From the NCBI GenBank assembly GCA_034509425.1, contig JAVTVJ010000121.1, positions 1,054,001-1,118,000 of the forward strand: DNA of 64,000 nt, in the 5' to 3' direction. This document shows positions 1 to 12,580 of this stretch, one piece after another. Position 1 is the stretch's first letter, and the number at the start of each line of letters is the position of its first letter. The stretch comes from Eopsaltria australis. Its lineage: Eukaryota; Chordata; Aves; Passeriformes; Petroicidae. The notes beneath the pieces were generated by a model that made no database searches, was not told the DNA's origin, and saw only the letters and a program-made list of their open reading frames with translations. The position numbers were made by a program, and so were the translations under genes.

Positions 1-3000
1 TGTCTTTAGAATTTTCAGATTAGTTTGGAGAGCCAGATAATCCAAAATAAAGTGGATTTTAGCAGTAGCTTCACTCGTTCATTTACACATTAGTCATTTG
101 GATGACTGTTGCCTGATTCATAAGTTCATTGCCAAATTTAGCTTGCAAGGGACCTCAGTATTCCTGAGCTTAAAACAATTAATATTTGTTATTTGAAGTC
201 AGCCAAACTGTAAAACTCAAGGAATGGAAAGCAGCATTCATTAAGTTTAATCTTTTGGTCTGCAGCCACATCAAACTGTGAACTCAACCATTCATTTTAG
301 TGGAATTTTAATACCTTAAGTTTAAAGGCAATAATTGAGCTATATTGTAAATTGCTAAAATGCAAATACGTGCTTAGTGATCTGGCATCTTGGTTACGAG
401 CCTTAGATTTTGGTCTTTTCCCAGGGACTTGTGTAGGAGAGGGCTTGGGGCTAAGGGAGGAGAAGCAAACAAAACCCCTGTTATCTCTAGTGGAGTGGAG
501 GAAATGAAATGCTGTGGAGCAGTAAATTGTACAGGGAGGACAACTCAATGAGTTGAGTATGAACTCAATAAATGCATAGGGAAATGGTGTGCCATGTAGT
601 GACAGTGTCTTCTCCATTTTTCACATTTTACCCTGAAGAGGAAACAGGATGTTGTACTTACTTAAAAACAGAACCAAAAACCCCCCAACTTGAGTTAGGA
701 TCAGGAGTACAGTTTTGCTTATGCATGGACAAATCCTGGTGTGACTTCAGAATATAATTGCTAAAGGACAGTAGTTTTATGTTTTTGAAGGGGAAGTAAA
801 TGGGAGAAGATTAATCCCACAGAGACTCTGGAACCAGTGCAAGGAAAAAGGGTAGGGACAGTGAACTGGGAAAGGCTTTTGGCTTGTTCTTGGGCGAGTT
901 CTGTAATTAACTTTAACCAAAATGACATAACTTTAATGATCATTGACAGACATTGAGTTTTAGGAGGTTAATTACCACTTTGTTTGTAAAATGGGGCATA
1001 GACTCATTGTGTCAGGCCTTCTCTCATGGTTTGGTAGGATAAACGTGCCTAGTAAGGAATGTGTTTTCTCTGGGTGTGTGCTTTGGGGGCTTTTTCCATT
1101 TTGTCTTCTGAGTCTTCTAGAATAATACATTATGTAAGAAAATTTTCAGGTGTCCTGTGTACAAGTATTTATGATTTTGTAAATAGTGTCAGATTTTTAA
1201 TTGGTTTGGCTGTATTAGCATCGCTATGCTTGGAAGATCCTGAAACAGATACAGCCTCAATCACGGGCACGCTTGGAGCATCTTACCCAGAAGAGGTAGG
1301 AGTGAATGCTACAGCTGTGGAATTTTTTAATTGGTGGAATTTATTTATTGGAATGGTTAGAGGACATCATTCTAATCCAGCGAAATCCCTGAAAAATGAG
1401 TAAAGCTAGAGCATTCAGTGTTGACAGTGCCTTCACTACTCAGTTAAATTGCAGCACTAATTGGTAGCAGTCTTTCTACTGCATTTCATAACAGGTATTA
1501 TTAGTAAACAATACTTGTTGCTTTTATTTGTAGATGTATCTTACTTGGTCTTTCTGATCACAAACATTCAATCAGAGTGAAATCCAGGGAGAGGCCTGCC
1601 AAAGTGAGCAGTGACATTACAAAATGCTGTAAGGGACCAGTTAACCCCAATTGCACTTTATTTGGGCTATAACAGTACAGAAAGAGAAGTTTTGTTTTCC
1701 TTTGGGAAAGTTAAAGTTGCTTTTGTAATAGCTATGTAAGAGGTTGGAACAAGCAAGACAGTTTTGAGTTTACAGCTATGTCATCTAATAATATTTAAAA
1801 TCAGTTTGCTTTCTGCAAGCAGAAAAATGCCCTGAGCTGTCTGCGGTCCCTTCAGAACAGGGTGCTTAGAACAGGAAATAAATTTATCCAGTAGCTCCTG
1901 TTTTGTAGACTTTTTGCCAGTTATTTGCTAAACACTCCAACTGTGCACTCTGATATATATTAATCCATTGGTAGGTTTGCTGAGGAGCCACAGAGGCAGA
2001 AATGGGGGTGTATACTCAGCATGGAGTGTCTCTTCCCAGCTTTTCTATGGTAAACATGCCCTGCAGGTAACCGGAGGTAGAAATGCTCCTAAGGGCTTTG
2101 GAAGCCCACCTGTGGTCCAAAGAATGACATCACCAGCCAGAATATGTACCATCAAATAGCTCTTCCCAAGAGGGGAGAGTAACTCTTGACATGACTGATT
2201 AGTTCCTTTTTCTGCTCGGAGTCTGTATCAATTGAACTATATTTAAGTGAGCTTCAGTAGATTAGTCTTCAAAATTGCTAGGAACTGAGATTTCCTGCCT
2301 TCATCAGAAAGAAGAATGAAATTTGGCAGTATTTGTTACTGAGTCTTGTTTAAAACATGGATTTGAAAAGGGGCTCTGATAGAATTTCATATAAATCCCT
2401 CCCCACACCACTTTCTGCTGCTTTTGTCATGAAGGATGAGTTCATGTGCCAGCCGATTGTGTCTTCTCTTCATTACTCAGTCACACAAATGGGGTGCGTC
2501 TTGGAAACCACTATCCTTCATTGGTATTCCAGACTTTTTAAGGCTCTCGACTATGTTCTTCTTTGAGCAGTAAGCATATGTTGTCAGTTTGCATCATCAT
2601 ATTTGTTAAATACGTATTTTGAGCTTTGATTATATGACTAGAAGATTCCAGTAGCTTTTCAGAAGCTATTGGAAGCTTCTAAGGTTTTATCTGTGATTGG
2701 TTACAACTTTTCCCAGTAGTAGTACTTTGCTATTTAGTCTGTAGGTTACCATTACAGATGCAAAAGCAAGGAATGGTATCACGAATGCAATTTTATTTGA
2801 AGTACAGCTAAAATGTGAAGAATACTCTGAAAAAATTCCTTGCAATTTAAATCACTGTCCTTAGAGCTCTTCTGATTTTTCTTAATTTGCTTTTGTGAAG
2901 TGCAAAAGTTGGTAAATCAAAACTGCACGTGTTTCTGGTTATTTTGTATTCATTTAGTGTGGGTGAGTTATATGTGGGAATCAGCCCAGGGTTTCTAATC

Positions 3001-5509
3001 CCAAACAAAATTGCAGCTTGAGTTGATAATCCATAACTGATTACTAAGACTCTGACTGGTGTCAGGTGTGGTGACCAAGGTAAGAGCTCTTTACATTGGT
3101 CCACTGTAGGTGAAGGCATAGGTAACAATTTGCAGAAGTGTGAACTCTCTAATGGCAAATGCCTGATACAATTAATTTTAGGAATTGCATTAAAGTCCAG
3201 AACAGACCAATTCTATTTAATGACTTGTGTATCCCTCAGTACATTTTCCTACCAAATGTTTTGTTTTCAATGGCTTTGGTGTTGTCAAGGATAACCCTGA
3301 GCATTTTCCAGGTAGATGAAAGAGTTAATTTGTCTGGTGCTGTAGAAATACAACTTGGATGCTGTGGTAATTGGTTGCAAGTGCATTTTGGGAAGCTGAG
3401 AGGGTATATGAAAAGAATATGATGTCAAGTATTCTTCTGAGGAATTTTGATGATAGAAGGAAGAATATTCCTTCTTGTGTAAACCACCTACCCAGTTCTC
3501 CAGTTCCTCTATTTTGTGAGGGAGATATGTGATATTAACATGACGAGGATCATTAAGAGTCCTGTGCATTAGGTAGACTGTGTTGCATGATGTGCAACTG
3601 TGTATGATATGAGTCTTACTCATGTTATATTTTCAGTAATTATCTTTCTTACTTTGTAAATAAAGATGTCTTAAATATTTCAGTTTCTGGGTCTCATTTG
3701 GGCACCACTTGAATGTCTGAGATATGGATCCTCTTTTATCACTTTTTTTATCCTTTTATCCTTATCACTTTTATGGTGTCCTATGTAGTTTCTTTCTTTC
3801 AAAAATAAAGTATAGCTAAAGTATTTTCTTAGGGAAAAAGGTTTAAAAAAACCAGCCACGATAAGGAGTACAAGCAGAGACACAAATATGAAGCTATCTA
3901 CTTAGGAACTTGGGTTTTGGTCCTGGTATTTGTAAATTTTTGCTTCTTTAATCAGGACATTTAATTTCTTTCTTGTTTCATTTCAGCATAAAAATAAACC
4001 ACATGTGGTGACCTTAGCTCAGAGCCAGTCCATTTCCTCAGCAGCTGCTGGTCCACGCTGCTTGTCTGACAGACGGGGCGAGGTCATGGTTTCCAGAGGA
4101 CACCCTTGTGGTCATAACCAAGTTGTAAATGTCACTAAGACTGTTTCTGAATGCCTATCACAAGTGTATCGCCGATTCTGAAGCAGATAAAGTCAGCCAA
4201 AGATTCAGTGGGGAGCTGGGTATCCCGGAAGATTCTGTGCAGGAGCAGCAGCAGGAGCTGTGACACGCATCCATAAGCAGCAGCAGTGCTGTGACAGTTC
4301 TTTAGCCCTCACTTAGCAGCCCTTTGGTAGAAGTGACAGCACGCCTGCAAAGATAGGGAGGCCTGTTTCAGCCCCATTAATGTTGTCTTGAATGTGTGCC
4401 TGCGGTCTGGAGAAATGATAAATGTTCAGTGATTGATGATTTTATAGTCCCAGGACACTTGGGATGGTTTCGGGTAGCTGTGAACAATTTTCCCTCCTCC
4501 CTTAATTAGGTCTGAGCTTTAGGTTTCTGAATGAGAAGTGACCAAGTGTGAATTGTAAGATAAGGTCCACAAAATGTTTTTCAAAACTTTGGCTGCAAAG
4601 GAAGTACAATTTAGAGTACCAGGTCTTTCATGTTTTGGTATGGAATAAGTGATTCAGTGTGCATTTGTTAAGTCTGAAGGGCAAATGGCATGTTCATACC
4701 TTTATATGGAAAAGCTGACGGCATTTCAAAATGTTTTGAGGAGAGCTTTACGTAACTGGGCTAATTAAACAATATGTACATCCAAGGACTTCTTTGTTTT
4801 CCATCTCCCCTGCCTTTGGTGTAAGCTTTCAATAACCCAGTGTTCCCTGACTGTGTAAGGGTCGCTCCAAGTCTGCAAAGCTGGCTGTGCTAATGGTAGA
4901 AAAATGCAAAAAAGTATTTCAGTTTCAGTGCTTGTTTGCAAATCGGATGACAAAGTTGTTTTTTAATCACTATATGGAAGTAAACCTTTTGTCAGTGAGC
5001 TGTGCTGGTTAGTAATGTGATAGTGTCAAAATGCCTATTATTCTGTGACATTATTAGCAAGCTGCAAGAAGAAATGGAATTTGTTCTTCTTTGCACCAAC
5101 ATTTTTTCTTAACATCAGTGACTCTTCCTGAACTTTTTACTCTTTTTATTAATGCACACAGAAAGCTTAGGAAAAAAAATCAGTTACAAGTTCTTCAGAC
5201 TAATTTTACTCTCTGTGGTTAGTGACTTAACACTAAGAGGATTCAAATATCAAAATATCTCTGTATTATTCAATTTTTAGAAATCTTGTCCATGAGGACA
5301 CAGCTTATTAAAAAACTATGTGGTTTCTTTTTGATGGGGAGAAAGTAATATGTGGGCAGAGAGTCATTTCTGTGAGATAGACCTGAAAGCCAACTTTTGT
5401 GATTAATGACCAATTGTGACTCTGCACATTTAATTAGGAAAGTGTCATTACACTCAATTAGCAGGGCTGCCAAATAATCTGTTTAATACTCTGGTCTTTT
5501 TTTCTCTAG
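1..5509 (+). other. TCF12: TCF12 intron (3' part only)
   Basis: This is the 3' end of the intron preceding the first exon in the window; its donor lies upstream. It ends in a pyrimidine-rich tract (ctttttttctctag) directly before the exon at 5510. I see no coding exon here: the reading frames present are short, lack family resemblance and have no paired splice sites in a compatible phase. A slightly GC-richer patch with CAG triplets lies at about 4010-4330, with an acceptor-like sequence (tgtttcatttcag) ending at 3986 but no convincing downstream donor. A cluster of inverted GAA/TTC words lies at 2641-2680. The rest is unremarkable AT-rich sequence. Confidence 0.85.
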
Positions 5510-5617
<108 letters not shown>

Positions 5618-8600
5618 TAGGTAATTCTTTACGAGTATCCCCTCAAAGCCTCTTTGGTCAGAAAGAGACATTTTTCATTCCCTTGTCTAGGCCTGACATG
5701 TCAAGCATCTGGAAGTTGCTCTGTTTCTCATAGCAACACTGACTTCCCCTGTTCAAAACTTTTGATGTTGGGTGAGTTCCTCATAAAGGCCATTATCCAG
5801 GACTTTTTAGGAGAAGGAACAAGATTTTCTTAAGTTGATCTAGAAAGCTGATATATTTTGATTTGATGTAAATTCTAAATTATTTTAAATATTAATTTTC
5901 CTTAATTTTATTTGAGACGACATTTATAGCAATTTTTAATTTGTGCATTTAAAACAATTTTTTCCCTAACATTCAATCCTGAACTACCTACCAATTTACT
6001 GTAGGCTTCCCTTCAGGTAATAATTTGAGGGCTTACTTCTTATTTTTAATTTTCTAATTTCTTTGATATTTGTTATATTAGAAGCTCTGTCACTTCTAAG
6101 AAATAGGTGGAAACTCCTGCTTCCAGACCTGTTTAACATTTTCTGCTTTTGAAACTGGAAAAAAAGCGAGCAAATGGTGTATTATATTGTGGCCTTAGGT
6201 ATTGGAAGCTTTTTTTTTTTTTTTTATTGCCTGCACTTCATGTTACTTGAAACATGTTAATGTGTTGATGGCACTGGTTGAAAAATCTCCTTTTGTGTGT
6301 TCCAGTTTGGAACGTAAAACTGTTGATTTCAAAATATTTAATTTGGCAATGCGTGGTCTTGGGACCATTTCTGTTTTGTTTCTTAGATTTCAAGATGGCT
6401 CTGAGTATTTGTTCTGAATTTGTACATTTCACATTGTTTCACTTCTATATACCACATCTTGTAGACATGACCTATTTTGTGATCTCAGTATTGTCCTTTT
6501 AAGACATAGCCATGGTAATCTAAGTGGATTACCTAAATCCAAATCCTGGTGGTCTGCAATTTCTTTTGGAAATCTTTCTACTTTGCTCAGTCTTTGTTTA
6601 CTACTTTAATTTTCTCTGAAACAGAGGCAGACAAAGCTCAGCTTTTGCTGTGAACAGAATTTTGTTTAAACTTCATATATAAAGCTGAAAACATGCAGTT
6701 CTAAAATGCTCGCCTCTGTAGACTTTGATTAGAGAGAGTACATATCAATTGGTCAATGACACTTCTGTCTGAAGAGAGAAAAGCTAAATTGTAGCAGTTA
6801 CTTTGATAAAGCAGAGTAGACTTTCCCCAAATACTCTTTCGAACACGTTGTCTTTTTTCTTTTTTAGCAGAAAGCTAAAAAGACAAGTTATTTCCATTGC
6901 TTCTGCAGTATTTTGATCAGTAGCATGTATGGAATGTCTCTAGGCTTTGTAGCTGATACTGATTTTATTTTACAGAAATATGTAGCAAAATTGGGGGTTT
7001 TTTTAAAGTTCATATTACCAAAGGCAAATTAATTGCTCATGTTTTTAATTTATGCCATCCAATTTCTAAACAATATATGCCTTTAAATATATTACAAGAA
7101 TAATTGGTGCAACTATATCTTCTTGGCTTCTAATTTTTATTGAAGAGATGATTCTGTTAGACATAATAGAATTACATCATTAATACAGATTTGACAAGAA
7201 GCCTCCATTTAGATGGTTTTGTAGAGAGGATTAACAAATTGCAAGATATATATGTGTCAGTCACCCAAAGCAGCTGAGAATTGAAATAGTTTTGCAAAGC
7301 TTTGTGGCCAAGAGCTCTTGGGGATTTCATTTTCTTGGAGCAAAAGTACTTAATTTCCTTCTATGTGCAGCCAAGAATTATAGAGAGCTTTCAGTGTATA
7401 TCTCTAAGATATGGTCACATCAAAGCTCTGTAAGTGTGCATTTAAAAGTATTCCACTTGTGATTTTTGGCTTGTCATAACAAAAAATTATGTTCATTTTA
7501 CTTATGCTACTGTATAGGATGCAACTTTGTATATAACACCTTCACATCATTAATTTTTGCAATATATTTTAATTGATGGTGAAAGTTTTGAGAGAGGAAT
7601 GAAAAAAGCTACATGAAAACATAGAGTTGTACTTTTCTGTGTAGTACTACTATCTGTGTTTGTAGTTTCTTTATCTATTATTGAAAAGAAAAATGATAAT
7701 TCTTCTAAAGTTTTTTTAGACAAAAAGATGTTATATAGTTTTTTAATATCAAATTGTGGACGTGTTCCCATAAACAGAATGAACACATCTATTTTATTAG
7801 CTAATGTAGACATATGAATTCAAGGTGTTGATTCATTATTTTGTCATCTTTGGAGTTTCAAAGGAGATGGAGGCTAAGAACGTGAACTTCATGAGCTTAT
7901 AGGAAATATCTCACTAGCTAATAGCAGTGATTGAGCATCAGGGATTCCACAACCAAGATCTAAGAAACACATCCCTTCCCAAAATTTTATCGTGACTGAA
8001 ATACATTTCTGAAATAGTTAAAAACTATTAAAAAAGAAGAAGAGAGAGCAACAACATATTTCACCATTGCTGTCAACACTTAAGAGCACCATTAAAAGAA
8101 AGAATTGTGTGTCAAGGGGATGTTGTTGTTTTGTGTATTATGTTCAGCCGTAAGCATATTTGCCTGAAGAGATAGTGGATTATAAAGTGCCACTGTCTTT
8201 CATGATGGAGCTCTCAAACATTTTAATGATCTTGTACATTGCAAAAGAGAGAAATTTTGTCTAACAAGAGTTGATAATGATTCAATAATGAACAATTTAC
8301 CACAGAAAGATGCATTTCCATATTCATTTAGATATTTTTTGAAGTGTTTTGCAGAGGAAGTAAAGCTATTATGCTGGATTGGTTAGTGTTCTTCACTAAT
8401 GAATTCCAGAATTATCGTGTTGATTTGGTAGTATAAAAAAAGAAGGGCCGTTACTTATATTTTGAGTAAAACCACTGAATCCTCTTGGGACCAGCACAGT
8501 CTGTTGGTATCCATAGAGATATGTAGAAAATCAGGCTAAGATATATTGGTGGTATTGTAGCTCCATTTAGACTTGATAATCTTTGCTTATTCAACACTTC

Positions 8601-11600
8601 TCTTTTAATTACATTCTAGAAAACTATTCACAAGGATATGAGATTCTTTTCTCTGTAATTATGCTGCCTTTTAGTACTCTGCACTTGCAAGGAGAGGTCA
8701 GTTTTTGCTAGGACCCTTCAAGCATGTGGTATTGTATCTTCTGTTGTACTGTTCCCTGGACTTTATTCTCCTGAGCTTTTTTACAACTACTTACCGGGAA
8801 GAAAGAAAGCAGGTTATTCTTGAATATAGCTTAAAAGAGTTTTTGTTGGTCTGTCTTGAAAATTTGAAGTGGGTGAATTGCTTTCTTTTGTGTGTCTGTC
8901 TTTCCACAAGAGGTAGAAAGGATAACAGCCAAACTTTTGTGCTCCATGTTCATCATCTGTGTGCCGCAGAGTTCCACAAGGTTGCATATGACAAGAAGTC
9001 ATTAAAAATTTAGTCAATAGTGAGTGAAAAGACAGTGGTTGAATATCAGCTTGCCATGTTGAAATCAGTCCCTTGAAGTAGGAAGAGAGATCATTCTTCA
9101 AGTTTTCTTTCAAATATATTTCCTTGTTTCCTTGTTATTTTTTTAGCTAGTTCCTTTGAAGTTTAATTAGGCTACATTTTAGAGCTCTAGGTGTTTCTGA
9201 GCTAGCAACAGGGCTTGAAGACCTGCCAATGAAATCAGAGATTCTGAATGTATGAAAATGGAGGATTTTAGATTATCTGCCTCATTTACTCCCTGACTCC
9301 AATAGATCAGCTGCAGGTTGTAGTTACTAGTTTATTTCATACCATCTGGTGATTTTGTAACACTCACCTCTGTTAGCATCCTGGTGGCCTTTCTTCTCTT
9401 CCTGACAAGTTTCTGCTAGGTAATGCTGTGGTGCTTTCTTATGGCCAGCGATAAGAGAGAGAGGGACTGACCATGCAGAGAAGTCAAGACACAACAGTTG
9501 ATATTTACAAGGTGGGGATAGAAACTTGCTTCAGCAATTACAGCTATAAATTATTCTGATTGTTTAAAAAAATAAAGCTTCTTTTGCTGTTTATAATGTG
9601 GATATAAAGGGTTAGTCTGATTCTTCTGTTTGAAATAAATAGGTGAAAGAACCAAAGGTAGTATGGGCAAAGGGAAGCAGAGTAATGCATGTTGGGGTTT
9701 CTTTTCCCATTGGTTGTACTTGAAGCACTTGGATGGTTTGTCATCAGGCATCACAAAACAGGATTTATGAGTGAATTCCATCTTTATACACCATGAATTT
9801 TACCTTCTCTTACTGTTTAGCAGTCTTGGTCCAGTGTGACAAGGGTTAATTGGTTTGTGCTGGATAGAAACTACTCTGTGAAGGGTGGCAGAAGAAGAGA
9901 GGTGCTTCAAGGGTGAAAGCCAAATTTTAAGAATTTTCAAAGCTAGTCTTCAGATTACTGTGAAACTCACAATGGATTTTGTGTATTAATCATATGAATG
10001 AGAGATCAATATCTGGATTGGGATGCCTTCTGGTTTTAAAGTTACTGTCCATTTAATTCACTTGATTGCCTGATTGTACAGGTTTCTAAGAATGACTGGG
10101 CTTCTGCCAGTGCGTCTTTCAAACTGAAATTACTGTCTTAATTTTTATTGCAGAATCTATTATTTGACTTGCAATTTAAGCACTCCAGTTGGCTTGGATA
10201 GAGTAGTAGGTATTTTTAAAGATGAACATTGCAGTGGCATTTTTGAAACAACATGTAAATAGCTGAGGCTTCTGTAAGCCTTCCAGTACTGATACAGTTC
10301 TTGAACAGCTGATGTAAGCCTTTAAAACTATAATTTGTGAAAGGTTATTCTCAGTAAAAGGAGAGGCTTTTGAACTTTAAAATACGATTAAAAGAGGGTG
10401 TGCATCTGAATTGTTACTCAGTTAAGAATCTAACTAATCTTCAGGAAAATTGCTAGTTTTCTTCCTCAGTAACTTTAATAAAAGAATTTTGGAATTGAAT
10501 AGAGAGATTTTGTTATCAAATGACTTTATAATGGTGAAGGCAATAGTAGGAAACCAGCAAGGGTAAATAGTTATTAAAATGACACACATTAAGAATGATG
10601 CCATTATAGTTTTTGCTAGGAATCTTGTCTTAATTACCTTTTAGGAAGGGAGAGGGCAGATGCAAGTAGGGAGTTGGCAGACCCTCTATTTGTCCAAAAT
10701 AATAGTTAGATTTCCTTGAATTGCTTTCTACAGTCATTAATATTTCAACACATGAAAAAAAACCAGGCATCACAATGGAAATTATCTCCAGAGATATGAG
10801 TAATAGCAAGATTGATCTGAAATGATTTATATGCAGTTACATTGTTATTAACTTGGAGAATGGTGGGGACAGAGTATTTTATATCCTTTGGAGAATTCAT
10901 TAGTAAGAAAGAGGAAAATGTTAGAAGAAGAAAATGACAAAACAGTGACATAACAAAGATTATGACAAGTGCTTTAGTCCATCTCCTTTTACAGAGCAAG
11001 AAAAGAAAATTATAAAAGGATACCTAATAAGCTTCACATTTTGCGTACTTCTCTGTCAAATATTACTGAATTTAGAAAAACTTTCCCTAGTAAAAAAACC
11101 ATGAGTATAAGATCATCCACAGGTACAAAAAATACTTAGAGGCATTGATACGGAGTTCACCACAAGCCATAGATTGTAAACTTTCCATGCTGACAAAGTT
11201 CCTTAATATTCACTTTTTGTGTAGTTTCACAGTATTATGTTTACATTTCATTGAATCACTTATTGTTTTGATTATTGAAGCCCAAAATACCAAGATGCTG
11301 GCTCACCTCTATGTAATACATCCTGGCTACTTTTCCCAGAGTAAGCGTTGCCATTGCTTCACCCCAGTAATGCTTCTTATTGTCTTGCTTCTGATAGGCT
11401 TATGTTTTTTTAATAATTAACATTTTCCAAATCATTGCATATAATGAATCTGGCAAATGGAAGATTTCCATTTAAACTCCCTTTTAAGGTTGTTTCTTTT
11501 CCTTTTGGGGCATGTCACTGTTGAATTGATGCTGGTTTTATATGATCTAGATTGGCTAAAAGCCTATTGTGGATTTCATTGTGTTTTTGATTTTATAATG

Positions 11601-11725
11601 AAATTTCAAACCCAGAGTAATGTTTTAAGTTAAATTTCATTTATTTCTTCCTCTCTTCCAGATGATTATTTGAATAGTTTACTTCACATATGAATATATT
11701 AAACCGCCTTGGATAAATCGAGGTT

Positions 11726-11748
11726 CCTTTTTGTTTGTTTGTTTGTTT
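11726..11748. repeat. (TTTG)n microsatellite
   Basis: This short T-rich tract contains four consecutive TTTG-type units. It is a simple repeat with no other visible function, and its length suggests it may be polymorphic. Confidence 0.8.
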
Positions 11749-12224
11749 CTGTTTTGAATGCTAGCAGTCCTTTTGTTCTGGAGTGTTTGTGCATCTGGCT
11801 GTGCCCCAGCTCTGGCGTGGTGTGTTGGGCAGAGGCTGCTCTCAGACCTGGGCTGTGACACACTGGTTACTGCCAGCACACAGCCGCTGCTCTGTGGGCT
11901 GAAGCTTTCTAGAGTAACAGCGTTTTGTATCAGTTCATACAGTTTCAGATTTATCTATTTTTTTCCCCAGGTATTACATTAAATAAATTCCACTCACACC
12001 AAAGAATTGCTCTCATCTGCTCTTAATTTTCCTTTTGTGAAAGCTAATGGGTTTCTGGGAAATTAAATTACACAGTCATTTAGTGAAAGTGCTAAGTGCA
12101 GGGCATTTTTACCCTTGGGTTTTTGCTCACAAGAGCGTGTGTTAAGCTTAGTTTTCCCTTCTGTTTACGGTAATATTTCAATCAAATAGCTTTCCTCACA
12201 TTTCTTTACCTACAGTAATACACG

Positions 12225-12580
12225 GAGGCTCTCTCTGCGCGCGGCGGGGGCTGTGTCCTTTGTAACGTTATGCTGTAGCAGGTGTCCACACGTGCTCTCT
12301 GCCCCCTGAGACTCTGATCTCTCTCCTGGCGAGCAGCTGCGGCAGAGGGGCCCTGGCAGCGCTCCTCAGGTGGTGCTCAGGTGTGGCTGTGCCAGGTAGG
12401 AGCGTGGGCACAGCTGCCTGCCCGCTCTCCTGCCTCCGCTCGCGCCGGCGTCCCCAGCCCTCGGCAGCTCCGGGCGCAAGGAGGTGAGGAGGGGTGAGCA
12501 GGTGCAGGGTGGGCAGCCTCCCCCTCCCCTTGGTGATCTGCTCCTGCAGGAGTGTGCTCGAGTGTTGAGGCACTTCATCC
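12225..12580. other. GC-rich, CpG-enriched intronic patch
   Basis: The patch opens with a run of overlapping CG dinucleotides (near 12237-12246) and stays G/C-rich for about 350 bases, in contrast with the AT-rich flanks. It contains CAGGTG-type E-box words and a donor-like CAGGTAGGAG near 12392. Open frames on the minus strand here result from the low AT content and show no family resemblance. It could be a decayed CpG island, a weak alternative promoter or neutral GC-rich sequence; I cannot tell which. Confidence 0.5.

Noticed and set aside
1059..1403. 114-codon + strand frame
   Set aside because: No recognisable domain and no splice sites in the correct phase. Its length is expected by chance in 64 kb.
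3987..4330. Possible exon after an acceptor-like tract, with CAG triplets
   Set aside because: There is no GTAAGT-like donor at a suitable distance, and the frames do not resemble the TCF12 segment that precedes GFADSP.
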